DNA from: Comamonadaceae bacterium
Lineage (GTDB): Bacteria > Pseudomonadota > Gammaproteobacteria > Burkholderiales > Burkholderiaceae_C
NCBI GenBank assembly: GCA_947372865.1
Contig: CANBVJ010000013.1
Location: 1 to 61,780 of the forward strand
Reading direction: 5' to 3'
DNA length: 61,780 nt
Translations under genes and position numbers: made by a program
Notes under the pieces: generated by a model
What the model was told of the DNA's origin: nothing
What the model saw: only the letters and a program-made list of their open reading frames with translations
Database searches by the model: none
Shown: in pieces, positions 1 through 9,640 of the stretch
How positions within the stretch are numbered: position 1 is the stretch's first letter
How the letters are laid out: each line of letters begins with the position of its first letter

Positions 1-753
<753 letters not shown>

Positions 754-774
754 TCAAAAAATTGGATAAAAACT

Positions 775-803
775 AAGTAGGGACGCCTGGCCACTATTTC
801 AAG
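775..803 (-). promoter_or_regulatory. Sigma-32 (heat-shock) promoter of dnaK
   Basis: Read on the minus strand, CTTGAAA (797-803) is followed after 14 bases by CCCTACTT (775-782). This fits the known RpoH consensus CTTGAAA-N11-16-CCCCATNT, with the -10 element diverging at two positions. It would place the dnaK mRNA start about 30-35 nt before the ATG at 735. The promoter lies inside an inverted repeat (780-815), noted separately. Confidence 0.7.
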
Positions 804-815
804 TGCCCGCGTCCC
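780..815 (-). repeat. Inverted repeat between grpE and dnaK overlapping the dnaK promoter
   Basis: GGGACGC (780-786) pairs with GCGTCCC (809-815), and inside it CACT (792-795) pairs with AGTG (802-805). There is no U-run after the stem in the dnaK direction, so it is not a classical terminator. It could be a processing or mRNA-stabilising hairpin on grpE-dnaK read-through transcripts. That role is inference. Confidence 0.5.
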
Positions 816-826
816 GCTAAAAAGGC

Positions 827-1375
827 TTATTTAGGGGCGGAAACCGTGACCAAAGCCGGGCGCAGCACGCGCTCAGCGATCAAATAGCCCTTTTGCAGCA
901 CGGTGACCACGGTGTTGGCGTCCAGTTCGGACGGCACGACGCTGATGGCCTGGTGGTGGTGGGGGTCAAACTTGGCGCCCGCTGCCGGATTGATGGCGAT
1001 CACTTTGTTGCGTTCCAATGCGGCGATCAACTGACGCAGGGTGGCTTGCGCGCCTTCATTGATCTGCTCCACCGTGGCGTCTTTGATCGCCAAACCGGCT
1101 TCCAGGCTGTCGGCCACGGGCAGCAGGCTTTCGGCAAAGCTTTCCAGCGCAAATTTGCGGGCTTTGGACACCTCTTCCTCGGCGCGGCGGCGGGCGTTCT
1201 CGGCGTCGGCTTTGGCGCGCAGAAACTGGTCGGCGAGGTCGGCAGATTTGGCTTGCAACAGGGCCAGGTCGGTTTGGGCCTGGGCCAGTTGCTCGGCCTC
1301 GCTCAGGGGCGTTTGTTGCGTCTGGTCTTGGGATTCTGCGGAACCGGAGGGCTGGTGGGATGCGTTGTCGGACAT
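827..1375 (-). CDS. grpE: Nucleotide exchange factor GrpE
   Basis: GrpE releases ADP from DnaK as a dimer. The 182-residue product matches the usual GrpE length. Residues 1-40 are polar and Gln-rich. A long helical/coiled segment follows (about 35-95), containing the stretch [17 protein letters not shown], and the C-terminal beta domain contains [14 protein letters not shown] and the ending [18 protein letters not shown] typical of the family. The frame is open further upstream to 1483, but the MSDNAS start at 1375 lies about 55 nt downstream of a good sigma-32 promoter and gives the family length. It is immediately upstream of dnaK. Confidence 0.96.
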   Translation of the reverse strand: MSDNASHQPSGSAESQDQTQQTPLSEAEQLAQAQTDLALLQAKSADLADQFLRAKADAENARRRAEEEVSKARKFALESFAESLLPVADSLEAGLAIKDATVEQINEGAQATLRQLIAALERNKVIAINPAAGAKFDPHHHQAISVVPSELDANTVVTVLQKGYLIAERVLRPALVTVSAPK

Positions 1376-1431
1376 GGAATTTCGGAAAAAAACGAAGGGA
1401 CGGGCAAGACGCCGTAAAAACTCTGCACTGT

Positions 1432-1459
1432 ATTTGGGGCGCACGCGGGCCTTTTCAAG
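1432..1459 (-). promoter_or_regulatory. Sigma-32 (heat-shock) promoter of grpE
   Basis: On the minus strand CTTGAAA (1453-1459) is separated by 13 bases from CCCCAAAT (1432-1439), a near-perfect RpoH promoter. Transcription would begin about 50 nt before the grpE start at 1375, which supports the short grpE start. Confidence 0.75.
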
Positions 1460-1491
1460 GGCTCGCGTCCACCACTGGCGCATGGGCGGCT

Positions 1492-1839
1492 TCAGGTGCC
1501 GAGCAGTTCAACGTCAAATTTCAGGGTGGCGTTGGGTGGAATCACGCCGCCCGCGCCGCGCGCGCCGTAGCCCAACGATGCGGGAATGATCAGCGTGCGT
1601 GCGCCGCCCACTTTCATGCCAGCCACGCCTTCGTCCCAGCCCTGGATGACCTGGCCCGCCCCCAGGCGGAACACAAAGGGGTCGTTGCGGTCTTTGCTGG
1701 AGTCGAACTTGGCGCCTTGCTCGCCGTCGTTGAACAGCCAGCCGGTGTAATGCACGGTGACGTTTTTGCCGACCACGGCGAGTTCGCCTTCGCCCACCAC
1801 GGTGTCGATGTATTGCAGGCCAGAGTTGGATGTTTGCAT
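1492..1839 (-). CDS. FKBP-type peptidyl-prolyl cis-trans isomerase
   Basis: A single-domain, 115-residue FKBP that catalyses proline isomerisation and probably acts in the cytoplasm, since no signal peptide is visible. Family motifs seen are [10 protein letters not shown] near the N-terminus, [19 protein letters not shown] in the middle and [19 protein letters not shown] before the end. These include the hydrophobic pocket residues of the FK506-binding fold. It sits between an HxlR-like regulator and grpE on the same strand, so it is plausibly expressed with folding functions. The grpE promoter lies downstream of it, so heat induction of this gene is not implied. Confidence 0.95.
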   Translation of the reverse strand: MQTSNSGLQYIDTVVGEGELAVVGKNVTVHYTGWLFNDGEQGAKFDSSKDRNDPFVFRLGAGQVIQGWDEGVAGMKVGGARTLIIPASLGYGARGAGGVIPPNATLKFDVELLGT

Positions 1840-1888
1840 GGGGAAATCCTTGAAGTGCTAATAAAAAGTGGTGATAAACGGAAAAAAT

Positions 1889-2218
1889 TCAAATGCTGGG
1901 CGCAAGGCTGCTGGCCCATTTGGTGGCAAAGCTTTGCAGGTCGCCCAGGCGTTTGAGCAACTCGGCGCCCAGCCCGGTAACGGTATAGCCCTCGCCGCCG
2001 TGGGTCAGCAGGCCGGCTGCGCGCAATTCCTTGATGCGGGTATTGAGCGTGTTGGGCGTGATGCCGCCCACCGAATCCTGCAGCAAACGAAAGGTTTGCG
2101 GATGACCGTCGCGCAGCGCCCAGAGCACGCGCATGGCGTAGCGCGACTCCAGCAGGCCCAGCAACTGGCCCACGACCGGTGTGGCGCTCTGCGCGGTGTT
2201 GGGGGTGGCGCTGCTCAT
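1889..2218 (-). CDS. HxlR-family winged-helix transcriptional regulator
   Basis: A 109-residue protein dominated by one winged-helix domain. Helical segments GLLESRYAMRVLWAL and GGITPNTLNTRIKELRAAG are typical of HxlR regulators, and the wing is followed by YTVTGLGAELLKRLGDLQSFA. The frame continues upstream to 2317, but that extension is Cys/Arg/Leu-rich and overlaps aroE, so the MSSATPN start at 2218 is preferred. It has no HxlR-type N-terminal cysteine. It lies 28 bp after aroE and 49 bp before the FKBP gene, both on the same strand. The regulated target is unknown. Confidence 0.8.
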   Translation of the reverse strand: MSSATPNTAQSATPVVGQLLGLLESRYAMRVLWALRDGHPQTFRLLQDSVGGITPNTLNTRIKELRAAGLLTHGGEGYTVTGLGAELLKRLGDLQSFATKWASSLAPSI

Positions 2219-2246
2219 GGTCGGCGTGCGGGCGGGCAAAGGCGGT

Positions 2247-3116
2247 TCACAAAGTGGCTTGCACTTCAAGCAGCAGCGCAGGCGTTGCCTCAGGCAACAC
2301 GCCAAACCAGGCTTCAAAAGCCGCTCGCGCCTGGTGGATCAGCATGCCCAGCCCATAAGCCACCGGGTTGCCGCGCGTCAGTGCGGCGGCCAGCAAGGGC
2401 GTGAGGCGTGGCACATACACAATGTCTGACACCAGCGCCTGCGGGGGCAGGGCGCTCAAGTCCAGGTCCAACGCGGGTTCGCCGTGCATGCCTTGGCTGG
2501 TAGTGTTGACCAGCAAGGCCACGCCAGACAATGCTTGTGCGCGTGCCTCCCAGGTTACCGCGCACACTTTGGGACCAAATTCACGGGCGAGGGCCTGCGC
2601 CTTGTCGGGGCTGCGGTTGCACAGGCGCACTTCGGGCACGCCAGCGTCCAGCAGGGCCGCCAGCACCGCGCGGGCTGCGCCACCTGCGCCAATCACCAGG
2701 GCCGGGCCCGCGTCAGCTCGCCAGTCGGGCTGCGCCTCTTGCAGGCTGTGCAGGTAGCCAAAAGCGTCGGTGTTTTTGCCGGTGAGGCTGCCGTCGCCTT
2801 CCACCACCACGGTGTTGATGGCGCCTATGCGCTGGGCCAGCGGCTCCACGCGGTCCACCAGCGCGAGCGCCGCCACCTTGTGCGGAATGGTCAGGTTGCA
2901 GCCGGCAAATCCGAGCTTGGGCAGGCCGCGCAGGGCGGCTTCCAAATCTTCGGGCCGCACCGGCAACTGCACATAAGCGCCGCGCAGGCCGTACTGGGCG
3001 ATCCAGTGGCTGTGGATCAGCGGCGAGCGCGAATGCGCCACCGGCCAACCCATGACGCCAGCCAGCACATACGGCGTTTCGTGGAGCGTTTTGCCTGCAG
3101 GGGCTTTTTCAGCCAC
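2247..3116 (-). CDS. aroE: Shikimate dehydrogenase AroE
   Basis: AroE reduces 3-dehydroshikimate with NADPH in the aromatic amino acid pathway. The protein shows the N-terminal substrate motif VMGWPVAHSRSPLIH, the catalytic-lysine region NLTIPHK, the Asn/Asp pair in GKNTDAFGYLHSL, and the nucleotide-binding loop VIGAGGAARAVLAALLD followed by NRSPDKA. The first in-frame ATG (3053) would remove the first beta strand, so a GTG at 3116 is chosen, five bases after the rpoD stop codon. The product is then 289 residues, against about 270 for E. coli AroE. Translation is probably coupled to rpoD; no clear ribosome-binding site is seen. Confidence 0.93.
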   Translation of the reverse strand: MAEKAPAGKTLHETPYVLAGVMGWPVAHSRSPLIHSHWIAQYGLRGAYVQLPVRPEDLEAALRGLPKLGFAGCNLTIPHKVAALALVDRVEPLAQRIGAINTVVVEGDGSLTGKNTDAFGYLHSLQEAQPDWRADAGPALVIGAGGAARAVLAALLDAGVPEVRLCNRSPDKAQALAREFGPKVCAVTWEARAQALSGVALLVNTTSQGMHGEPALDLDLSALPPQALVSDIVYVPRLTPLLAAALTRGNPVAYGLGMLIHQARAAFEAWFGVLPEATPALLLEVQATL

Positions 3117-3120
3117 GGCG

Positions 3121-5556
3121 TTACAGCGTGTCGGTGAAGCTGCGCAGCTTGTCGCTGCGGCTGGGGTGCTTGAGCTTGCGCAGCGCCTTGGCCTCAATCT
3201 GGCGGATGCGCTCGCGCGTCACGTCAAACTGCTTGCCCACTTCTTCAAGCGTATGGTCGCTGGCCATCTCGATACCAAAGCGCATGCGCAGCACCTTGGC
3301 TTCGCGTGGCGTGAGGCTGTCCAAAATGTCTTTGACCACGTCGCGCAAGCCCGCTTGCATGGCCGCTTCCATGGGGGCGGTGTTGGCGCCGTCTTCAATG
3401 AAGTCGCCCAGGTGGCTGTCGTCATCGTCGCCAATCGGGGTTTCCATCGAGATCGGTTCTTTGGCGATCTTCATGATCTTGCGGATCTTGTCCTCAGGAA
3501 TCTCCATGCGCTCGGCCAGAACCGATGCATCGGGCTCAAAGCCGAACTCTTGCAAATGCTGGCGGCTGATGCGGTTCATCTTGTTGATGGTCTCGATCAT
3601 GTGCACCGGGATACGGATGGTGCGCGCCTGGTCAGCAATCGAACGGGTAATCGCCTGGCGAATCCACCACGTGGCGTAGGTGGAGAACTTGTAGCCCCGG
3701 CGGTATTCAAACTTGTCCACCGCCTTCATCAGGCCGATATTTCCTTCCTGGATCAGGTCCAGGAACTGCAGGCCGCGGTTGGTGTATTTCTTGGCAATCG
3801 AGATCACCAGGCGCAAATTGGCCTCGATCATCTCTTTCTTGGCGGCGCGGCTTGATGCCTCGCCCTGGTTCATGCGCTTGTTGATGTCTTTGAGCAAGTC
3901 CAGCGGCACCACGACCCGGGTTTGCAGGTCGGTGAGTTTTTGCTGGATGTCTTGCACTGGCGGAATATTGCGCGCCATTACCGTGCTCCAGGGCTTGCCG
4001 GCGGCGGCTTGCTTTTCGATCCATTTCAGGTTGAGCAGCTGGCTGGCCACCTTGTTGCCGTTTTTGTCGCGGCCACTGAAGTCGGCAATGAAGTTGTCCT
4101 GGCTGTAGCCGCATTTGTCCACAATGATGCGGCGCAGTTCGCGCTCTTTCTTGCGGATGTCGTCCACCTGGCCGCGCACCATGTCGCACAGCTTCTCGAT
4201 CGCCTTGGCGGTAAAGCGGATCGTCATCAGCTCTTCGCTGAGCAGCTTTTGCGTCTTCATGTAGCTGGGCGACCCGTGGCCTTCCTTGTCATAGATGGCG
4301 TGCATCTTCTCGAACAGTTCGCGCAAGTGGTCAAAGCGGATCAGGGCTTCGCGCTTGAGTTCTTCGAGCTTTTTGGTCAGCGCCTTGGAGCCGCCTTTGC
4401 CGTCGTCGTCATCGTCGGCGTCAAATTCGTCAAAGTCTTCTTCGGCCACATAGTCGTCGGCCTCGTTGGGGTTGGAAAAACCGTCAACGATGGTAGTAAT
4501 CACCACCTTGCCTTCGCGGATTTCTTCGCCCAAACGCAGGATTTCGGCAATCGTGGCGGGCGAGCCAGAGATCGCCTCCATCATCGCCATCAGGCCGCCT
4601 TCGATGCGCTTGGCAATCTCGATTTCGCCTTCGCGGGTGAGCAGCTCGACCGTGCCCATTTCGCGCATGTACATGCGTACCGGGTCGGTGGTGCGGCCAA
4701 ACTCGCTGTCCACGGTGGACAGCGCCGCTTCGGCTTCTTCTTCGGCCTCGGCCTCGGTGGCGGCGGTGGCCACGTTGTTGTTGAGCAGCAGGGTTTCGGC
4801 GTCTGGCGTTTGCTCGTAAACGGCCACACCCATGTCGTTGAGCATGGAAATCACCACCTCCAGCGTTTCTGCGTCTACCAGCTTGCCGGGCAAGTGGTCA
4901 GAAATTTCGCCGTGCGTCAGGTAGCCGCGCGTGCGACCGAGCTTGATCAGGGCCACAAAGGCCAGGCGGCGCTTGGTTTTTTCTTCCTCAGACAGGATGG
5001 TTTCTTCCAGTCCGAACTCTTTCATCAAGGCGCGCTCTTTGGCCTTGCTGATTTTCATGCGCAGGGGCTTGACCTTTTCGCCCGTGGCGCTGACGACCAC
5101 CGGTTCGGCTTCCAACTCGGCTTCGATGTCAGACAGGTCGGCGTCGTCGGCGCTGGCGGCGGACTTGGCTTTGCCTTTGGCGGCAGTTTTTGCAGCGGGC
5201 TTGCCTGCGGCTTTTGCAGCAGTTTTGGCTGCGGGCTTGGCAGCAGCGGTTTTGCTGGCTGGCTTGGCGTCAGCCGCCGGGGCTGCCGTTTTTGCCGCAG
5301 TCTTGGCGGCTGCTTTGGCTTTGGCCGGTTTGGCCTGGTTGAGCAAGGCGTCGGCAGCAGCCTGGAGTTCAGCTTTGGAGAGGGACACGGATTTCACTTT
5401 CGTAGGGGGCGCGGCGGGTGCTACGGCAGCGGGCGCCGCTTTGGCGCTGGGCTTGGCTGCCGGCTTTTCAATTGTTTTTGTAGTCGTTTTCGCAGTTGTT
5501 TTAGCGGCGGCTTTGGCTGCGGGCTGAACGGGCTTGGCGGATTTGGATGCGGGCAT
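3121..5556 (-). CDS. rpoD: RNA polymerase primary sigma factor RpoD (sigma-70)
   Basis: The housekeeping sigma factor, 811 residues. Regions 1.1 and the non-conserved region contain acidic runs (near residues 385-395). Region 2 spans roughly residues 575-650, with [20 protein letters not shown] and [16 protein letters not shown] for -10 recognition and melting. Regions 3 and 4 follow, and the C-terminal helix-turn-helix [20 protein letters not shown] reads the -35. The first about 140 residues are a Lys/Ala/Pro-rich low-complexity tail not present in E. coli RpoD. The start MPASKSAK at 5556 has AAGG upstream and is preferred to an upstream in-frame codon at 5574. dnaG precedes and aroE follows closely. 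Confidence 0.98.
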   Translation of the reverse strand: MPASKSAKPVQPAAKAAAKTTAKTTTKTIEKPAAKPSAKAAPAAVAPAAPPTKVKSVSLSKAELQAAADALLNQAKPAKAKAAAKTAAKTAAPAADAKPASKTAAAKPAAKTAAKAAGKPAAKTAAKGKAKSAASADDADLSDIEAELEAEPVVVSATGEKVKPLRMKISKAKERALMKEFGLEETILSEEEKTKRRLAFVALIKLGRTRGYLTHGEISDHLPGKLVDAETLEVVISMLNDMGVAVYEQTPDAETLLLNNNVATAATEAEAEEEAEAALSTVDSEFGRTTDPVRMYMREMGTVELLTREGEIEIAKRIEGGLMAMMEAISGSPATIAEILRLGEEIREGKVVITTIVDGFSNPNEADDYVAEEDFDEFDADDDDDGKGGSKALTKKLEELKREALIRFDHLRELFEKMHAIYDKEGHGSPSYMKTQKLLSEELMTIRFTAKAIEKLCDMVRGQVDDIRKKERELRRIIVDKCGYSQDNFIADFSGRDKNGNKVASQLLNLKWIEKQAAAGKPWSTVMARNIPPVQDIQQKLTDLQTRVVVPLDLLKDINKRMNQGEASSRAAKKEMIEANLRLVISIAKKYTNRGLQFLDLIQEGNIGLMKAVDKFEYRRGYKFSTYATWWIRQAITRSIADQARTIRIPVHMIETINKMNRISRQHLQEFGFEPDASVLAERMEIPEDKIRKIMKIAKEPISMETPIGDDDDSHLGDFIEDGANTAPMEAAMQAGLRDVVKDILDSLTPREAKVLRMRFGIEMASDHTLEEVGKQFDVTRERIRQIEAKALRKLKHPSRSDKLRSFTDTL
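5140..5530 (-). repeat. Low-complexity Lys/Ala-rich segment encoding the RpoD N-terminal tail
   Basis: Roughly residues 9-139 of RpoD are built of irregular repeats such as AAK, TAAK and KPAAK, encoded by degenerate copies of a gctgcaaaa-type unit. The composition resembles the basic tails of histone H1-like proteins of Burkholderiales. The repeats are imperfect at DNA level, so this is a compositional domain rather than a tandem array. Confidence 0.8.
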
Positions 5557-5792
5557 AGTGAACCTTGGAACCACAAAAAAACAAACGGATCAGACAGCAG
5601 CCACCGGCTGGAGGCCGGTATGGCGCCTGGGGCGAAAAAACAAATGGGAGCGAAGGAGAGAAATTCAACCGGCAAGGTGTACGGGCGAACATTTGGTTTG
5701 CAGTCCTTGCGGAAGGGTGGCCTGGGTGATCGGTGTCACTGCGTGGCCGGAAGTCCGGAGGTGCTGCTGTCGCTCTTGCCGAGAAAAAACGG

Positions 5793-5823
5793 ATTATACC
5801 TTTTCTGACATTTTTCTTATCAA
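5793..5823 (-). promoter_or_regulatory. Candidate sigma-70 promoter for rpoD at the end of dnaG
   Basis: On the minus strand TTGATA (5818-5823) and a perfect TATAAT (5793-5798) are separated by 19 bases, slightly longer than the optimum of 17. The -10 overlaps the dnaG stop codon. The predicted rpoD leader is about 230 nt (5557-5786). That leader has no open frame with family signature and no recognised riboswitch. An internal promoter before rpoD is known for the E. coli macromolecular synthesis operon; here it is inferred from sequence only. Confidence 0.5.
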
Positions 5824-7737
5824 GGCCTCCAGCCGTGCGGCCAGCGGCGCGCGGCGGTCCTTCATGGCGCGGTAGCGTTGGCCCACGTCCGCGTCGGGGG
5901 GGGATTCGGCAATTTGCTTCATTTCGGCATCAATGCGGTCGATGGCCAGTCGCAGCAACACATCTTGCAGCTCCAAAACCGCCTCGTCGCTGTGTTCGGG
6001 CGTGGCGGCGGCCTCCGCCATCAGGCGCAGCGCCAGCGCTTCAAAGGGTTGGTTGGCCGCCTCAATGCGCAAGGCGCTCCAGGTCAGCGGCCCGTGCTCG
6101 TGCAACTGGGTTTCCAGCCAGACAAAGAGCGCGCCGTGCGGTTCGGGCAGTTCGCAGAGCATGGCGTGGTCTTCGCCGGAGAGCGTTTCCCAGAGCTGGC
6201 TTTGCCCCAGCAGGATGCGGGTGGCGTGGTCGGCGCGGCTGGCCGGCCGGGCGCGGCCACCGGGGCGGCTGCGTGGCGCGCTGGCGCGCGGGCCCCAGCC
6301 GCCGCTGCGCGGTGCGTCTGGCTCGCCAAAGTTGCCGAAACTGCCAAAACTTTGTGCGGACGCGGCCTCAAAGCCGGAACCGCGCTCGGATGTGCGGCGG
6401 CTACGGGCGCCGTCTTTGCTGCTCGAGCGGGCCGGAGGCATCCAAAGGTCGCCCAGTTCGCGGCTGGTGAGTTGCACCAGGTCGGCGATTTCTGCCAGCA
6501 ATTGGAGTTTCAGCGCGCCTTCGGGCAGCTGCATCCACATCGGTTTGGCGTTGCTCGACAAATGGGCGCGGCCTTCGGCCGTGTTCAGGTCGCAGCCTTC
6601 GCTGGCGGATTCCACCAAAAAGCGGCTCAGGGGCGTGGCCTGTTTGACGTAGTCTGCAAAGGCGTCGGCGCCATGGGCGCGGATAAAGCTGTCGGGGTCG
6701 TGTTCGGCAGGCAGGAACAAAAACTTGATGCTGCGCACGTCGGTGGCAAAGGCCAGCGCGCCGTCCAGGGCCTTGCGCGCCGCGCGCCGCCCTGCGCTGT
6801 CGCCGTCAAAGCTGAAGACCACCGCGTCGGTAAAGCGAAACAGCTTTTGCACATGGTCATTGGTGCAGGCGGTACCCAGCGTGGCCACGGCGTTGGGAAA
6901 ACCCAGTTGCGCCAGCGCCACCACGTCCATATAGCCTTCGGTGACCAGCGCATAGCCCTTGTCGCGCAAATGCGCGCGCGCCTCAAACAAACCATAAAGC
7001 TCGCGGCCTTTGCTGAACACCGGCGTCTCAGGCGAGTTGAGGTATTTGGGCTTTTCGTCGCCCAGCACGCGCCCGCCAAAGCCGATGCATTCGCCCTTGA
7101 TATTGCGGATCGGAAACATGATGCGGTCGCGAAAGCGGTCGTAGCGCTTTTCTTCGCTGCCTTCTTCGGCGTTGCTGATCACCAGGCCGCTTTCCACCAA
7201 GAGTGGGTCGTCGTAGCTGGGAAAAATGCTGGCCAGGCTGCGCCAGCCTTCGGGCGCGTAGCCCAGGCCAAATTGTTTGGCAATGTCGCCTGAGAGGCCC
7301 CGGCCTTTGAGGTAGGCCACGGCGCCCGGCGCGTCTTTGAGCTGGCGGCGGTAGGCCTCACCGGCTTTTTCGAGCACGCTGGTCAGGGTGTGCTGCTTTT
7401 CTTTTTGCTCTTGGGCGCGGGCGCGGTCTTGGGGAGAAGCCTCGTCTTCGGGCACTTGCATGCCGTATTGCTGCGCCAGGTCGTGCACCGCTTCGACGAA
7501 GCTCATGCCGGCATGGTCCATCAAAAAGCCAATGGCGTTGCCGTTTTTGCCGCAGCCAAAGCAGTGGTAGAACTGTTTGGTGGGGCTGACCGAGAAGGAG
7601 GGCGACTTTTCGCCATGAAAGGGGCACAGGCCCATGAAATTGGCGCCGCCCTTTTTGAGCTGCACGTAGCGCCCGACGATGTCGACCACGTCGGCGCGGG
7701 CGATCAGTTCTTGGATAAAGGTTTGCGGTATCGCCAT
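5794..7737 (-). CDS. dnaG: DNA primase DnaG
   Basis: Primase synthesises RNA primers at the replication fork. The 647-residue product begins with the CHC2 zinc-binding domain (Cys38, His41, Cys59, Cys62). The TOPRIM catalytic core follows, with VTEGYMDVVALAQLGFPN and the acidic SFDGDSAGRRAARKAL, and then a C-terminal helicase-binding region. A linker of about 70 residues rich in Arg, Ser and Gly (around 430-500) separates core and tail. The MAIPQTF start at 7737 is chosen because the upstream extension to 7851 lacks family similarity. rpoD follows on the same strand after about 240 bp. Confidence 0.97.
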   Translation of the reverse strand: MAIPQTFIQELIARADVVDIVGRYVQLKKGGANFMGLCPFHGEKSPSFSVSPTKQFYHCFGCGKNGNAIGFLMDHAGMSFVEAVHDLAQQYGMQVPEDEASPQDRARAQEQKEKQHTLTSVLEKAGEAYRRQLKDAPGAVAYLKGRGLSGDIAKQFGLGYAPEGWRSLASIFPSYDDPLLVESGLVISNAEEGSEEKRYDRFRDRIMFPIRNIKGECIGFGGRVLGDEKPKYLNSPETPVFSKGRELYGLFEARAHLRDKGYALVTEGYMDVVALAQLGFPNAVATLGTACTNDHVQKLFRFTDAVVFSFDGDSAGRRAARKALDGALAFATDVRSIKFLFLPAEHDPDSFIRAHGADAFADYVKQATPLSRFLVESASEGCDLNTAEGRAHLSSNAKPMWMQLPEGALKLQLLAEIADLVQLTSRELGDLWMPPARSSSKDGARSRRTSERGSGFEAASAQSFGSFGNFGEPDAPRSGGWGPRASAPRSRPGGRARPASRADHATRILLGQSQLWETLSGEDHAMLCELPEPHGALFVWLETQLHEHGPLTWSALRIEAANQPFEALALRLMAEAAATPEHSDEAVLELQDVLLRLAIDRIDAEMKQIAESPPDADVGQRYRAMKDRRAPLAARLEALIRKMSEKV

Positions 7738-7780
7738 CCGCCCATTGTAGAAGTCCGCTTTTGGCGCGGCGGCCCGGGCT

Positions 7781-9640
7781 TTAGTCGCCCAGCACCACGC
7801 CTTCGCGCCGGGGGTCTGCGCCGCCAAACCAGCCCTCGGGCGTGCGGGCAATGGCTTGCAGGCCGCTGGGCAGCGGCGCTTCCACCACCGTGTGGCCGCG
7901 CGCTCGCAGCGCGTTGGCGGTGTCCGCAGAAAAACGGCCCTTTTCCAGAATCAGCAGATCGTCCATGGCGCCAAAGTTGGGCAGGTCAATGGCTTGCTGT
8001 GCGTTGAGGCCCCAGTGCAGCATGCCGTACAGCGTTTTTGCCGTGAAATGGATGATGAACGCGCCACCCGGGCTGCCTGCGCTGGCCAGCAGTTGGCCGG
8101 TATCGGCGTCAAACACCAGGGTAGGCGACATGGACGAGCGCGGCCGCTTGCCCGGCTGCACCCGGTTGGCCACTGGCTTGCCGTCGGCGCCCGCAGGCGC
8201 AAAGCTGAAGTCGGTGAGCTGGTTGTTGAGCAAAAAACCGCCCTCCAGCCCCAAACCCCGGTTGACCATGAGGCGCGCACCCCAGCCGTCTTCGATGGTG
8301 GTGGTCATGGCCAGGGCGTTGCCAAAGCCGTCAACCACCGAGATGTGCGAGGTGCCGTGTTCGGTTTGCGCTGCCATGGGGGCGTAGCTGCTTTGCTGCG
8401 CTCCGGGCAGACCGGGCGGGGCGCTGGGCATGCGAGGGCCGTCGGGGGCGATCAAGGCGGCGCGTTGCGCCAGGTAGCGCGGCTCCAGCAAGCTGGCCCA
8501 GTCGAGCGCCGGGGCAGCGGTAAATTGTGGATCGGCGACATATTGGGCGCGGTCGGCAAAGGCCAGGCGTGCGGCCTCGGTGTACAGGTGCAGCCAATCG
8601 GCGCCGGGTTGCGCGTCGCGTTGGGGCGAAGCGCCTTCAGCGCTGGGCGGGCGCGCAAAAGCAAGGGGAATGTCGGCGGCGCGCGTGTGCGCCAGCGTGC
8701 CCAAAATTTGCCCTACTGCCAGCATGCCCGAGCTGGGCGGCGGCATGCCGCACAGGCGGTAATTGCGCGCGGGCGCCTGCACAACCCGGTACACCATGCA
8801 CAAAGGCGCGCGCTCGACCGGCTGGTAGGCCGCCAAATCAGCCAGCGTCAGCGTGCCGGGGTTGCTGGGGTGGCTTTGCACCTTGGCGGCAATGGCTTGC
8901 GCTACCTCGCCGCGCGTGAGCGCACTCGGCCCTTCGCTCGCGATGCGCTGCAGCACGGCGGCCAGTTCGGGGTTGCGCAAGACATGGCCCGCAGGCCAGG
9001 GTTGGCCGCTGGCGTCATAAAAATAGCGGGCAGCGACGGGGTCGGTTTGGAGGGCGGACTCGGTGGCCAGCAGCGTGGCCATGCGCGGGCTCACTGCAAA
9101 GCCCTCGCTTGCCAGCGCAATGGCCGGGGCAAACAGTTGTGCCCAAGGCAGCTTGCCATGCTGGCGGTGGGCCAGGGCCAGCATGGGCACGACGCCGGGC
9201 GCACCCACCGAACGCCCGCCCACGATGGCCTGGCGCATAGCCATGGGTTGGCCGTTGGCTTGTAGGAACAAGTCGGGCGTTGCGGCGGCGGGTGCTGTTT
9301 CGCGGCCGTCAAAGGCCTGGGTGGATTGGCCGTCAAAGTGCAGCAAAAACGCGCCGCCCCCTATGCCGCTGCTTTGCGGCTCCACCAGCGCCAGCACCAT
9401 TTGCACCGCAATAGCCGCGTCCACCGCGCTGCCCCCGGCGCGCAGCATTTCGTAGCCAGCTTGGGTGGCCAGCGGATTGGCGGCGGCCACTGCAAATTGG
9501 CGCGTAGCCCAGCCGGGTTTGGCTTGCGTGGCGCTTGCGGCCTCGGGCTGGGTGGGGGCGGTTTGGGCCCAGGCTAAAGGCACCGTGCTCGCCAGAGCCA
9601 GCACGATCAGCGCACAAGGCCAGCGGCTAAACCCCCTCAT
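7781..9640 (-). CDS. ggt: Gamma-glutamyltransferase (glutathione hydrolase), periplasmic
   Basis: An Ntn-hydrolase of 619 residues that cleaves the gamma-glutamyl bond of glutathione. Residues 1-26 form a signal peptide ending in LAWAQ, so the enzyme is periplasmic. The large subunit carries GGSAVDAAIAVQMVLALVEP and SGIGGGAFLL. The autoprocessing site lies before Thr430 in HGTSHISVVD, aligning with the Thr that starts the small subunit of E. coli Ggt. Further small-subunit signatures are LLNNQLTDFS and the oxyanion-region SPGGAFIIHF. It overlaps the upstream peroxidase-like gene by 4 bp, so the two are probably co-transcribed. Confidence 0.95.
   Translation of the reverse strand: MRGFSRWPCALIVLALASTVPLAWAQTAPTQPEAASATQAKPGWATRQFAVAAANPLATQAGYEMLRAGGSAVDAAIAVQMVLALVEPQSSGIGGGAFLLHFDGQSTQAFDGRETAPAAATPDLFLQANGQPMAMRQAIVGGRSVGAPGVVPMLALAHRQHGKLPWAQLFAPAIALASEGFAVSPRMATLLATESALQTDPVAARYFYDASGQPWPAGHVLRNPELAAVLQRIASEGPSALTRGEVAQAIAAKVQSHPSNPGTLTLADLAAYQPVERAPLCMVYRVVQAPARNYRLCGMPPPSSGMLAVGQILGTLAHTRAADIPLAFARPPSAEGASPQRDAQPGADWLHLYTEAARLAFADRAQYVADPQFTAAPALDWASLLEPRYLAQRAALIAPDGPRMPSAPPGLPGAQQSSYAPMAAQTEHGTSHISVVDGFGNALAMTTTIEDGWGARLMVNRGLGLEGGFLLNNQLTDFSFAPAGADGKPVANRVQPGKRPRSSMSPTLVFDADTGQLLASAGSPGGAFIIHFTAKTLYGMLHWGLNAQQAIDLPNFGAMDDLLILEKGRFSADTANALRARGHTVVEAPLPSGLQAIARTPEGWFGGADPRREGVVLGD

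Noticed and set aside
3922..5808. A 628-codon plus-strand open frame antisense to rpoD
   Set aside because: The translation is Phe/Gly/His-rich low complexity mirroring the Lys/Ala tail of RpoD. No ribosome-binding site or family match.
5878..7293. A 471-codon plus-strand open frame antisense to dnaG
   Set aside because: Shadow of dnaG codon structure, with no recognisable domain.
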